Origin: UBA4416 sp963422675
Lineage (GTDB): Bacteria; Bacteroidota; Bacteroidia; B-17B0; Aurantibacillaceae
Direction: 5' to 3'
Assembly: GCA_963422675.2 (NCBI GenBank)
Contig: CAXVYS010000031.1
Location: 1-64,000, forward strand
Length of the DNA stretch: 64,000 nt
Both the position numbers and the translations under genes were made by a program. Shown here piece after piece: positions 17,903-27,528 of the stretch. The first letter of the stretch is position 1, and each line of letters starts with the position of its first letter. Under the pieces are notes generated by a model. It was not told the DNA's origin. It made no database searches and was given only the letters and a program-made list of their open reading frames with translations.

Positions 17903-19159
17903 TTATTTTTTCTCTGTTACCTTATCCCACCACCCTTTTTCTCCGTTTGCTGGGATGCTTGGTTCAATATCTCCGCCAGGTCTTGCAGGAATAATTGGTA
18001 TATCGGAACAATTGGTTGCAGAAGATGTTTCATAATTAAAGTCGCATTTCTGCGCCTTTTTGAAATTTCCTTTTTCATCTAGACCTACTACTATTTTAAA
18101 TTCCGACATAGGCTTAAGCCCTTTACCCCAAAGAGACATTAAAGGTGTTCTTGCTGTAGGATGCTTAAATGTTGCTAACATGATGGATTGACCTGAAGGA
18201 TCGAAAGTGAATGCTTCATTGTCAGGAAAAGCATCACCCCTAACAGTTCCAATCATAACAAGTTTGTCTTTTGTTTGGCGTACTAAAAATGAAGATTCAA
18301 CATCGATATCAGGATTTAATGGTCCCATAAATTTTGTAACCCCATGTGCTCCTGAATATTCCATATCCACGCTGGTCATGCCATCTTTTTCTTTATTTAA
18401 CGTCAAGTCACTAAATCTTGATTTTATAATTCCTTTAGAATAGCAAGTGCCAATTGTTTCGTTAATATTAAGTCCCAGCCCAAAGGGAGAATCAGAAAGA
18501 GAAGGGTAGTAGGAATGTGATTCACTACTATACCTTTTGTAGCCTGAAATTGCTCCGGTAAGAGCTTCCAGTGTAAAAGCTGACGTAATCCTTGCAGTGA
18601 CATTAACCTTCGTGGTAAATGTTCTGTTATCTCCGGCTGATACAACGGGTGCTCCAAATGTTTGTGAACTTTCAAAAGAACGCACATAAAATCTATATTC
18701 GGTATCACCATTATTATCTATAAATAAAATAGGATTGTTTAACATTGATTTGTAAGGTGTCCATCCAGGATGTTTGATTACTAATGGGTCAACGCTCAGC
18801 CATCTTCCCAGTCGTGGATCATACTGTCTGAATTCTGTGGTGTATGAATTTCCATTCCCTTTTAGTTCATTGTCTTTTTCCATGCAGTTGTACCCGTAAC
18901 GGTAAGCGGGAGATGAATACGTTCGGCCAGGCATTTCCATGCCAAAGGCATAATAGTTAATAGCAGATAATAGATGTGCAGTACTTTTACCGGTAACAAT
19001 ATCATATTCTTTGACATCGTTTACAACAAGACATACATCTCCTAAATGATCTTTTATTTCGTAGTTTATTTTGCCTACCTGGCGTTTATAGCTTTGGGCG
19101 GGTAATGTATTTGCTATTGCAAAGAGTGTAAGCAATGATATTAAGTCTTTGTTTTTCAT
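17903..19159 (-). CDS. separately exported Rhs core with unknown C-terminal tip (second cassette)
   Basis: 418 residues. Signal peptide about 1-21 (MKNKDLISLLTLFAIANTLP), then an Rhs-associated core (about 30-150) with YEIKDHLGD, a degenerate YGYNCMEKDNE where YGYNGKEKDNE is usual, YDPRLGRWLSVDPL and a NNPILFIDNNGD end motif. The unique tip (about 153-418) has no family I recognise; it includes IGTVRGDAFPDNEAFTFDP and a Pro-rich C-terminus. Leader and core are about 87% identical at DNA level to the neighbouring gene, while the tips are unrelated. This is the pattern of a displaced toxin-tip cassette. No adjacent immunity gene is evident. Activity unknown. Confidence 0.8.
   Translation of the reverse strand: MKNKDLISLLTLFAIANTLPAQSYKRQVGKINYEIKDHLGDVCLVVNDVKEYDIVTGKSTAHLLSAINYYAFGMEMPGRTYSSPAYRYGYNCMEKDNELKGNGNSYTTEFRQYDPRLGRWLSVDPLVIKHPGWTPYKSMLNNPILFIDNNGDTEYRFYVRSFESSQTFGAPVVSAGDNRTFTTKVNVTARITSAFTLEALTGAISGYKRYSSESHSYYPSLSDSPFGLGLNINETIGTCYSKGIIKSRFSDLTLNKEKDGMTSVDMEYSGAHGVTKFMGPLNPDIDVESSFLVRQTKDKLVMIGTVRGDAFPDNEAFTFDPSGQSIMLATFKHPTARTPLMSLWGKGLKPMSEFKIVVGLDEKGNFKKAQKCDFNYETSSATNCSDIPIIPARPGGDIEPSIPANGEKGWWDKVTEKK
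18846..19099. repeat. 254-bp direct repeat, copy A (Rhs leader/core)
   Basis: Aligns without gaps to 19961-20214, offset exactly 1115 bases. By hand I count about 34 mismatches in 254 (about 87% identity). It covers the end of the leader and most of the core up to the NELKGNGNS codons. Confidence 0.85.
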
Positions 19160-19203
19160 TTGAATAATGAGTTTATAATTATGATACTAATGATAGTACT
19201 GAA

Positions 19204-20274
19204 TTATTTAATTTCTTCAGGTAATGGTGCAAGCATAGGGTTATTCAAATAATTTGATTCTTCCTTTTTTTCAAGTTCTTTATAGTGTTCATGACGATTT
19301 TTTTCAGGTTTTTCTTCCAGATTTTTTGTTCCTGATGGCAATAATACGTCAGGGTCTACACTATGAGTTCCTTCATGAACCATAACGCCACCCATTAGGA
19401 AGTCTTTGCTCTTTATCATCCAATCTACTTTTTCTTTAACCACCCCGGTAACACTCTTTGGGTTTTTCATAAGAAAATCGATTGTTCCTTCAAAGATAGT
19501 TATGTCCGCTTTCGCCCAGGCTTTTCCATCTTTTGTTATGCCCGGCTGAGTTACTCCGCCTACTAAGTATGACCCCTCTTCTTTGGTATGTTTAAAAAGA
19601 CCTGAAGACGACCGATAGGTTGGGCGGGTATCTTTGTCTATTTTCATTGTAATAGGATAATTGGCAGTAATCATATCTCTCAAAACTTCATTTCCTATTT
19701 TTGTACTTCCCATTTCATTGACAAGTGTTTTAGCATCCATAGTGGCATATTTTGTATATTGAACATCACCCTTTGAGTCTAAATATACCATCCTTCTTTT
19801 TTGAGCATCCACTATTTCCTTTCCATCTGGATCTATAAAAGAAACAGGATTATTAGCTACATAATTATAAGGCGACAAGCCGGGATATTTTTGTTGTAAA
19901 GGATCATTACTTAACCATTTGCCAATTCTCGGGTCATAAATCCGAGCATCGTAATCCAATGAATTTCCATTTCCTTTTAGTTCATTATCTTTTTCTTTAC
20001 CATTATAACCATAACGGTAAGCAGCCGATGAATACATTCGGCCGGGCATTTCCATCCCAAAGGTATAATAGTTAATAGCGGATAACACCTGTGCAGTACT
20101 TTTACCAGTGACAACATCATACTCTTTTACATCGCTTATAACAACAGATACATCGCCCAAATGATCTTTTATTTCGTAGCTTATTTTGCCAACCTGGCGT
20201 TTATAGCTTTGGGCAGATGCTGTATTTACTATTACAAGAATTGAAAGTACTTGTATTAAAAATTTATTTTTCAT
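19204..20274 (-). CDS. separately exported Rhs core with HExxH (zinc-metallopeptidase-like) tip (first cassette)
   Basis: 356 residues from the ATG at 20274, preferred because MKNK plus a signal peptide matches the paralogous gene; an in-frame ATG at 20289 would add five residues. Leader to about 21, Rhs core about 30-150 (KDHLGDVSVVI, YGYNGKEKDNELKGNGNS, YDARIYDPRIGKWLSNDPL, NNPVSFIDPDG), then a unique tip. The tip ends with VMVHEGTHSVD, an HExxH motif (residues 300-304), followed by a His/Glu-rich segment (NRHEHYKELEKKEE) that could provide a third ligand. It begins about 20 bases after the stop of the giant YD-repeat gene, so it is the operon-linked Rhs C-terminus expressed as a separate polypeptide. 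Peptidase activity is inferred. Confidence 0.82.
   Translation of the reverse strand: MKNKFLIQVLSILVIVNTASAQSYKRQVGKISYEIKDHLGDVSVVISDVKEYDVVTGKSTAQVLSAINYYTFGMEMPGRMYSSAAYRYGYNGKEKDNELKGNGNSLDYDARIYDPRIGKWLSNDPLQQKYPGLSPYNYVANNPVSFIDPDGKEIVDAQKRRMVYLDSKGDVQYTKYATMDAKTLVNEMGSTKIGNEVLRDMITANYPITMKIDKDTRPTYRSSSGLFKHTKEEGSYLVGGVTQPGITKDGKAWAKADITIFEGTIDFLMKNPKSVTGVVKEKVDWMIKSKDFLMGGVMVHEGTHSVDPDVLLPSGTKNLEEKPEKNRHEHYKELEKKEESNYLNNPMLAPLPEEIK
19961..20214. repeat. 254-bp direct repeat, copy B (Rhs leader/core)
   Basis: Partner of 18846-19099. Both copies are in the same orientation inside adjacent Rhs core genes. Recombination between them would delete 1115 bp and replace the HExxH tip with the other tip while keeping the leader and core. 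Confidence 0.85.
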
Positions 20275-20293
20275 GACTACATCATACATTACA

Positions 20294-23200
20294 TTATTTA
20301 CTTACACCTGAATTATAAACGCCTATTCTGTCACCGCCATAAACAGGTACTTCTTTTTGCACCAGCTTGTTAACGGCCGCAGGATCATACTCGTAAATAG
20401 AAACCACTTTTCCACCCGCATTATATATATAGTAATTGGTTAGAATAAATGTATTTGTAGCCAGATTTCGGATCACCTTCATTGTTCGGTGCCCCATGGC
20501 ATCATAATAAAAATCAATTTTTTGATTTGTAAGACCATTTGTTACTGTTTGTAGTTTGCCGTTAGACTGCCATGTATAAGATAATTGCGCCAATACGTCC
20601 GTTTTAAGTTCTCCGGTTTCATAATAGGTATAATTATTAGCATTTTGATTATCTATATCGGTTGTGTAATTAGCGGATCCTGCGGCGTCGGTTACTTTAC
20701 TTAATTGATTAGTGCCCGGTAAATAATTGTACATTAAATCATCCATTGCTTTTTGATTGTTGGATGATGCTCCGGCCATTCCGTTTCTCCTTAATAGAGT
20801 TATATTCCCATTAGGATCATAGAATAGATTCATATCATAATCACCTGTTTTATATTGAAACGCATTTTGAGCGGCGTTAAAAGAATAGAAACTACTGGTT
20901 TTTAATCTTCCTAATTTATCGTACCGATACTTATTACCGGTAAGATTTGGATATTGTAATGCCGCTATTGCAGGGGTGGTCATATTACTTACAACACTGC
21001 TGATGTTCCCATTATAAAGCCCGGCATTGGCCGCAGCGCCTTCTCCGGGGAGGTAAGCAGTATTAGCAACAGCCGTATTAAAAGGAGAGTTCGTTCTCTT
21101 AAAATCGCCTTTATAATATCCCAGCATTTCACTATAGGCATCAGGGCATACTGTACTACCAACTCCACCATCATTGCCGGGATCGTTCGCAGAGATTAAA
21201 CCGGGATGATTAATTCCTTTAAGCCAGCCTTGTAAGGTATAAACATAATCTAATCCCTGAACGCCGTTACCTATCACTTCGCGTTTTAACGGGCCGTGAG
21301 GATAATACTGATTTGCTAAATTATTCTCCCATAACATACCGTCTGTTGATGTTTGAACCGTTAGTAAACGATTATCGGCATCATAAGTATAGCGATGATA
21401 AAATGCATCAGGTTTACCGGCATTATACTGTGTTTCCAGTATTTTGCCTGATACCACATCGTATTTATGCACTGTTGTATTAATTCCGAGGCAGCTCAAA
21501 CAAAACGCATTTATGTTTTGCCCGGTTATTTGTGCCGTAAGTTCTACATTACCGTGCGCATCGTAACTGAAATACGTAGAAGTTTGATCATTATAAGTTG
21601 CTAAATTACCATCCCTGTCACTAATTGCCTGGGCAATGCGATTTCTTAAAAAGTTTTGAGGGATACCTGCCACAGAAGAGTATGGAACATCAAAATAACT
21701 TTGTACCAGCTCAGTGATTCCACCATTTGCTGTTATCGGAAACGTATTGTTATCTAACGCTGCCGGATCCGTAAAAGGAAGTCCTCCGTTGCTTTGTTGG
21801 GTAGATTGACCGGACTCAATAAGCCGTCCTAAATAATCATACTTTGTATAAGAATAGGAACCTGCTGTTTTTTGTTTGGCATTTTGTGCAAACCTTACCA
21901 TCCCTTTTGAATTATAATATAATTTAGTTTCACCCTGGTCAGGAGTTTTTGTGCGAATGACCTGTCCCAGAGAATTGTACTCATACTCTGTAAACAGTGT
22001 GTGATTTGGATGCCACCATCGTCCCAGAAAAATATCATTGAATGTAGGTGTTTGCACACCCATCGGAGGAACTGTCTTTACAAGGTACCCGGCCCTGTCA
22101 AAATAATTCAACGTAAAATGATAATACCCTGTTTTATAGGTTGCCGTATGAGTGTCAATGTTATCAGGATCTAAGCAAGTAGCTAAATATTTCTGTTTGT
22201 ATTGTTTAACCTTACTGTCAATAATATCATTAATTTGCGCAAAGTAATTTTCCTTAATGGATTTTAATATTAAGGTGCCGCAAGGTATAGGATCTAAGCC
22301 ACCTGTTGGATAAGGTTTCCATTTGTAACAAATAGCAGGGCAAGGAATTTTTTCACAGATCCAGTTACAGAGCCGTATAGAGTCTTTTACAAAGATCGGT
22401 TTACTTCCGAGATTGATTTGGGTGTAATACACGTAATAAAGGTCACAATCATTATGTACTACGAAGTAGGGTTTTAAAGTCCCGTTAAGGGTTACATATA
22501 TTCTTCCACATTTGTTGGTATTAACTCCCGCATTTGTTGGATTAGCAGCTACCATGGCGCTATACACATCCCATGTTCCGGTATAACCAGGATTCAGAAG
22601 TAAAAAATCTTCCAGTTGTTCGTTTAAAGACGTTACTAATTGATTTGCTATATTATCTGAAGTTTCTTTTAATGTGGTCCATCCTTGCTCACACGCTCCT
22701 TTCTCCGGTAGTTCAATTTCAATACTTTTAGTCATCACATTTGTTAATGTACTATAAGTTCCTTGTGCTAAAAACTGTTGAAGCTCTGCCGGTGTAGTGG
22801 GGAAAACAACTCCATAGCAGTCACTTTTGCAGTCATCTATCACTTTCCAAACCATACATCCCAATTGATCACTTGTAATGATCACGGCATTGCTATTATT
22901 ATTTATATCGTCAGGATCTCCGGCATTTATATAATCGGGATTGTTTTGCAGATAATTATGAAGTTTAACAGTTAAGCCAAAAGCCTGTTTTTCACATCCT
23001 GAAGCACATTCATCTTTTAAATCCTGTTCTTTTATGGAGATATCATATGTGAAATTAGCATTTTGCACAGCCGGGTTAGACATAAAAAAAGCATTTATGC
23101 AGGCAGTACTCGTAAAACAACTTTGGGGTGGTGGTGAAATTGTAAATGTAGTGGCATCCAATGAGTATGTTTTATAAATATTACAAAACATATCCTTTTC

Positions 23201-26200
23201 GTTAGCATTGTAACTGTCAGTAATATAGGTATGGGCAGTAGTTTGTTGATTAGCCATATCTACAGCATTTGCGGCATTTTGAAGCGCCACCATATCTCTT
23301 AGTTTATCCGGACCAACAGGCCTTACAAAAACGGTATTATAAGCATGACGTACGTGGTAATCTATTTCATTTTGCAAATTACCGGCATAAGAAGGAGCTT
23401 CAACATTAGTACAAGTAGCAGAAGATAAAGGTATCTGAGTTAATTTTATCGGAGTATCAGGATGTTTTAAAATAGTGGGTTCGTTAAATAAAAATTCCAG
23501 GATGTTAAACTCTTTTCTGTTAAAGGCATATTGAACAGTGCCTAATGTTGTCCATAATGCTCCGTTAGGCCCATCACTTAAATCAAAATTTAACCTTATA
23601 CTTTTATACGATTTAACCATTTTAAACCAACCCTCGCATATTTTATCTGAATTAAAATTACTTTGGTCAGCCAGCATATTATTAACCAATGCGTTCAGGT
23701 TACTTTCAGCCATATTCATCCATGCCGGAAAAAAATATTTAATATCAATATGCCCGTTAGATATTAGTTGAGCTGGTTGAACAGGAGCTATTTGGCCGGG
23801 GAAAAACACTTCTTTCCATTCATTGGCATAAAGTAGAAGTGAACTTTTTACTTCCGCATCATTACTCCATGTATCATAAAGCATTTTTGCATAATTTCCA
23901 TCTTCCGGGCAATTCACCTCATTACACATTCTTTTTGGAATAGTTACAGTAAAACATGTGTTGGCAATAGGTGTTATGCTGTATTGCTTTGTAGCATTGC
24001 TATAAGTAATGCCTGAACCTACAATTACAGATTGTGCATCTAAATAAGCATTCAGTTTATCGAGATCATCCAGGTCATCTGCAGCGAAATAGGGTTGTAG
24101 GGCATTTGAATAGGGCGCTATCGTTGCTTGAATATCATTTTTAATGTTGTTGGTTATTTTCTCCCAATAAAGTTTTCCTGTAGCAGGGTCAATCGTATTG
24201 GTGCGAATTATTTTTTTTACCTGCCATGTACCTGCACTTAGTATGTTATACGTATATGACCATACGGTTTGTAAAGCCGAACAATCCTTGGCCGAAATAG
24301 TGAGCGTTTGTACCGGAAAAGCAATTAAACCGGGGTCATCGGCATTCAGCATCATGAAATCTATTTTATAATCACAGGTCGCGCAATAATTTCCACAATC
24401 GGCCTGTATAGACCGTGGGGTAATGCTATAATTAACAATAACATTTGTTCCCGGATTTGCAATTAAAAGATCGACCTGTGAAACCAGGCCATCCGGATTG
24501 TCTGTCACATTTTTATTAAGTGTATAGCTGGTAGTTGCTAAGGTAGAAGATTCAACAGGGTCCAACAGATCTGTTGGGCTTGGGTCGCCTCCGGAAACCA
24601 AAAAAGTGGCGATAGGTTTTCCTTCTTTTGAAATATAGGAACCTGTTGCATTGCCATTTTCATCAATGTTAATTTGTAGAGCTGCATTGGCCGGTGCTTC
24701 ATCTCCAAAAACAGTTACCAGCTCCTGTTCTGTTGCAAGGCCGTATAATGTTTTTTTTGTTTTTGTGGAAACCGGTTGTATCCTTAACGTGTTTCCTACA
24801 TTGCCTTGTTCTTTTACAAGGTTCTGACCATCCATACTATACAGAGAGGTCACAAAAGGATATCCTTCACAGTCAGGAATCGTTTTATCACTATTGCTGT
24901 CAGAATAATAAGACGATAAAGGACATGTAGAATTAGTTGCAGCAGGATTATTGTAAGTAGTATTGCCATCAAAATCAGCTGTACTATAAGTAGCGCCTGA
25001 TGCATTTTGTATAAAGGCGGATTTATACTGAAAGTAGCCTTTACCTGTAGGAGCAGGTAAAGAAGTAAACTTTGTTCGTCCGCTATAATCCTGTAAGGTT
25101 TGAGTTGCCAATACATGATTCGTTGTTTGAATATATGTTTGGGTCTGTAGTGGCTGCCAAAGGCTTGTTACATAATTTACTCCTTCTGATAATTTAAAGC
25201 CTGATCCATCCGACTGACCAAATGTTCTTTGGTGTGTCCAGTTGATGTCGTTGTCAACTGCCGTATAAAAATAGCCGAATGGTTGCACTACCGTTCCCTG
25301 GTTAGCATTTAAATTAGTTGCTCCCTGAACAAAGGCGCCGGAAGATGTCCATGCCCCCCAATTTCCGCTATTGGCAATTCCTCCGGGCATTCCGTCTCCT
25401 ATAGGACGAACACGCCAAATGTAATAACCTGTTCCTTGCGTTAAATGAAGAGAGATGCTATCTGCTGCCGATTCCGTTTCAATACTTAATGCCTCATCCC
25501 AATTAACGTTTGTTGTAATGTTTGTTTCTAACCCTGCAGTTGCTTTTGGTCCACTATAATTAAATAACCGGAGTAATTGAAATTCCCAGTTATTAGGTGT
25601 GATGTTATTACTGCAACTTGGTTTCCATTTGAATTTAATTTTTTGGCTGCCGGCATACTCAGGTCCTACACTCAATAAGGTAGTAGACTGAGCTGTTGAA
25701 CCGGAAACATTTGTATCATAGGTTTCGGCGTAATTTGCTAATAATTGAAGCGTAGGATCAACATTGACGGCCTGAACTCCAATACCTGAGAGTGCATTTA
25801 TTTTAATATCAATAGAATACAGATTTGGAAAAAAGCTTCCAAAATTGGGTATGTTTTTTAAATTGATAATGATTAGTTCTTCGGGTGTATTTTGATTGAT
25901 TTCCATAATGGAATCAAATTGGAAAAGAGGAGTGGTATTTGAAGGAGCAATAGGTGTATTCATAACTGAGTAACCTGAAACTCTTACATTTACTCTTTTA
26001 CCGAATGTTTGTGTTCCATAGTTATAGGTATTTCCGGTATTAAAACGTAAACGGAGTTCGGTTGTATTTAAACTCTTCACAACGTCTGGAAAACAATTCT
26101 GAATACAATGATTTAAAAATAATTTTTTTGAATAAACGGGGGTCATGGTAGATGAATTGACCATTTCTGTTTTTGTGAAATTGACGCTTTGATTTATATT

Positions 26201-26590
26201 TTCCAGAGGAGTAAGCGTTAAGGTTTTGGCATACACGGTTGGTATAGGGCTTATTAAAAAATGCTGTACTGTAATAGAAAAAGGTCCTGTACCACAATTC
26301 CAAATTACTTTTACGGTTGCCGCACTATAATTAAAACTTGTATTTACAGGAAGTAAAGCACCTGTGGTAGCATTATACAAGGTGCCATTTGTAACGAAAA
26401 ATTTTACTGTACCAGTGGGGTTGACAGTATTTATAAATTTATAATCTGAGGCCATCCCCGGAAATAAAGGTGTAGCAGTGGATGTGCCTGCACCGGTAAC
26501 TCCCTGGCTATAAACAAAGGAGAACTGAGCTACAAATAATAACAGAAGTATTACTTTACCATACCATCGGTGCTTGAATCTTGTTTTCAT
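20294..26590 (-). CDS. giant YD-repeat (Rhs-type) exported protein lacking its core/tip
   Basis: 2098 residues. Signal peptide about 1-28, beta-rich N-terminal regions (about 30-450, with NWEFQLLRLFNYSGP and YYIWRVRPIGDG fibronectin-like signatures), a long Cys-containing middle (CDYKIDF, CEKQAF, CNWICEKIPCPAICYKW), and YD repeats in the last ~600 residues (YDYLGRLIESG, YTYDADNRLLTV, YRYDKLGRLKTSS, YDAMGHRTMKV). It ends at VPVYGGDRIGVYN, where ordinary Bacteroidota Rhs proteins continue directly into the YELTDHLGN core. Here a stop intervenes and the core is on the next gene, four bases away. It should form the Rhs cocoon shell. Export route unknown. Confidence 0.88.
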   Translation of the reverse strand: MKTRFKHRWYGKVILLLLFVAQFSFVYSQGVTGAGTSTATPLFPGMASDYKFINTVNPTGTVKFFVTNGTLYNATTGALLPVNTSFNYSAATVKVIWNCGTGPFSITVQHFLISPIPTVYAKTLTLTPLENINQSVNFTKTEMVNSSTMTPVYSKKLFLNHCIQNCFPDVVKSLNTTELRLRFNTGNTYNYGTQTFGKRVNVRVSGYSVMNTPIAPSNTTPLFQFDSIMEINQNTPEELIIINLKNIPNFGSFFPNLYSIDIKINALSGIGVQAVNVDPTLQLLANYAETYDTNVSGSTAQSTTLLSVGPEYAGSQKIKFKWKPSCSNNITPNNWEFQLLRLFNYSGPKATAGLETNITTNVNWDEALSIETESAADSISLHLTQGTGYYIWRVRPIGDGMPGGIANSGNWGAWTSSGAFVQGATNLNANQGTVVQPFGYFYTAVDNDINWTHQRTFGQSDGSGFKLSEGVNYVTSLWQPLQTQTYIQTTNHVLATQTLQDYSGRTKFTSLPAPTGKGYFQYKSAFIQNASGATYSTADFDGNTTYNNPAATNSTCPLSSYYSDSNSDKTIPDCEGYPFVTSLYSMDGQNLVKEQGNVGNTLRIQPVSTKTKKTLYGLATEQELVTVFGDEAPANAALQINIDENGNATGSYISKEGKPIATFLVSGGDPSPTDLLDPVESSTLATTSYTLNKNVTDNPDGLVSQVDLLIANPGTNVIVNYSITPRSIQADCGNYCATCDYKIDFMMLNADDPGLIAFPVQTLTISAKDCSALQTVWSYTYNILSAGTWQVKKIIRTNTIDPATGKLYWEKITNNIKNDIQATIAPYSNALQPYFAADDLDDLDKLNAYLDAQSVIVGSGITYSNATKQYSITPIANTCFTVTIPKRMCNEVNCPEDGNYAKMLYDTWSNDAEVKSSLLLYANEWKEVFFPGQIAPVQPAQLISNGHIDIKYFFPAWMNMAESNLNALVNNMLADQSNFNSDKICEGWFKMVKSYKSIRLNFDLSDGPNGALWTTLGTVQYAFNRKEFNILEFLFNEPTILKHPDTPIKLTQIPLSSATCTNVEAPSYAGNLQNEIDYHVRHAYNTVFVRPVGPDKLRDMVALQNAANAVDMANQQTTAHTYITDSYNANEKDMFCNIYKTYSLDATTFTISPPPQSCFTSTACINAFFMSNPAVQNANFTYDISIKEQDLKDECASGCEKQAFGLTVKLHNYLQNNPDYINAGDPDDINNNSNAVIITSDQLGCMVWKVIDDCKSDCYGVVFPTTPAELQQFLAQGTYSTLTNVMTKSIEIELPEKGACEQGWTTLKETSDNIANQLVTSLNEQLEDFLLLNPGYTGTWDVYSAMVAANPTNAGVNTNKCGRIYVTLNGTLKPYFVVHNDCDLYYVYYTQINLGSKPIFVKDSIRLCNWICEKIPCPAICYKWKPYPTGGLDPIPCGTLILKSIKENYFAQINDIIDSKVKQYKQKYLATCLDPDNIDTHTATYKTGYYHFTLNYFDRAGYLVKTVPPMGVQTPTFNDIFLGRWWHPNHTLFTEYEYNSLGQVIRTKTPDQGETKLYYNSKGMVRFAQNAKQKTAGSYSYTKYDYLGRLIESGQSTQQSNGGLPFTDPAALDNNTFPITANGGITELVQSYFDVPYSSVAGIPQNFLRNRIAQAISDRDGNLATYNDQTSTYFSYDAHGNVELTAQITGQNINAFCLSCLGINTTVHKYDVVSGKILETQYNAGKPDAFYHRYTYDADNRLLTVQTSTDGMLWENNLANQYYPHGPLKREVIGNGVQGLDYVYTLQGWLKGINHPGLISANDPGNDGGVGSTVCPDAYSEMLGYYKGDFKRTNSPFNTAVANTAYLPGEGAAANAGLYNGNISSVVSNMTTPAIAALQYPNLTGNKYRYDKLGRLKTSSFYSFNAAQNAFQYKTGDYDMNLFYDPNGNITLLRRNGMAGASSNNQKAMDDLMYNYLPGTNQLSKVTDAAGSANYTTDIDNQNANNYTYYETGELKTDVLAQLSYTWQSNGKLQTVTNGLTNQKIDFYYDAMGHRTMKVIRNLATNTFILTNYYIYNAGGKVVSIYEYDPAAVNKLVQKEVPVYGGDRIGVYNSGVSK

Positions 26591-26616
26591 GTCTTTTATT
26601 TAATTTATGTTTAAAT

Positions 26617-27456
26617 TTATTTTTTAGTGGCTATCAGTTTTTTTATAGTATTGGCAGCTAATTTTTTTTGCACTTCCGTCAACTCCTTTTTTTTACGATT
26701 ATCAATTAATCTATATCCTTTATATTTATTTAAGAGAGTATTGTTCTTATTTAGTACCATTGCTAAAGCCGGCTCATCCAGTTTAGAGGTTTTATAATTG
26801 TATACATATTCGTTTATTTTCAATTTCATTTCTTTGATGGGGCTTTTGTTGTCATAATAGTAGGTTATTTCATTAATTTGCTCCAGGGTTTTATTAAAGC
26901 AGAAAACCATGCTAACAACATGAAGTTTTTTTATGCCTTTTTCTGAAATTTTGAGAATAGCTTTTTGAATCACTTCACCATTTTTTTGTCGTTCAGGTCC
27001 GTAATGCTGTACTTCACAATATTGAAAAATAGAATCCTGAATGAGCATTTGTTTTTTTAAATCACTGGCTATGGTTTTGTCATCTTTCTTTATGCCGGGG
27101 TTAATGTATACTGTTTTATTATATGGTATCACATTCACACTTGCGTTTTCATCGCTGTACGTTTCAATTTGATTACTAATAACAGCCCTCTTTTCTTTAC
27201 CGGAAAATATTTCAACAGTTGTTTCCAGGGGAATTGATTTTTTTTTACCGGATAGTATTGTGACTTTATAATTCAGGTAACATACTTCGTTTTTATCTGC
27301 AGTCTTGGCTTTATCATATAATTGCTTATAGATGTTTTGTATTTTAGTGAGGCATTCTTTTTTAGAATCCGGCACTGTAAAAGAGTAACCAAACAGGCTT
27401 ATGAATGATATAATGAGTGCTAACGATGTCATCGGGCGTTTATTTTTCAGTTTCAT
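26617..27456 (-). CDS. exported 279-residue protein between the two giant Rhs/Tc-like genes
   Basis: Signal peptide about 1-28 (LALIISFISLFGYSFTVPDS), no lipobox. The body alternates strands and short helices with a KVTILSGKKKSIPLETTVEIFSGKEKRAVIS segment, loosely reminiscent of LolA/outer-membrane-lipoprotein-sorting folds; this is a weak impression only. Lys-rich C-terminus (KKLAANTIKKLIATKK). It is 26 bases upstream of the YD-repeat gene and 72 bases downstream of the TcB-like gene, so it belongs to the operon and may assist assembly or outer-membrane passage of the giant proteins. Confidence 0.7.
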   Translation of the reverse strand: MKLKNKRPMTSLALIISFISLFGYSFTVPDSKKECLTKIQNIYKQLYDKAKTADKNEVCYLNYKVTILSGKKKSIPLETTVEIFSGKEKRAVISNQIETYSDENASVNVIPYNKTVYINPGIKKDDKTIASDLKKQMLIQDSIFQYCEVQHYGPERQKNGEVIQKAILKISEKGIKKLHVVSMVFCFNKTLEQINEITYYYDNKSPIKEMKLKINEYVYNYKTSKLDEPALAMVLNKNNTLLNKYKGYRLIDNRKKKELTEVQKKLAANTIKKLIATKK

Positions 27457-27474
27457 AATTATTGTTTTTTTGTT

Positions 27475-27502
27475 CTCCCGGCCTATTATATTAGGTCGGG
27501 AG
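27475..27502. repeat. GC-rich RNA hairpin inside the Rhs operon
   Basis: CTCCCGGCCTA (27475-27485) pairs with TAGGTCGGGAG (27492-27502) over 11 positions with one G-T, loop of 6. On the transcribed minus strand it is followed by A-rich sequence, not T, so it is not a classical terminator. It may set mRNA stability or processing between the TcB-like gene and downstream genes. Confidence 0.5.
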
Positions 27503-27528
27503 AGAGAGTATAGTGAAAATGACTTAAT

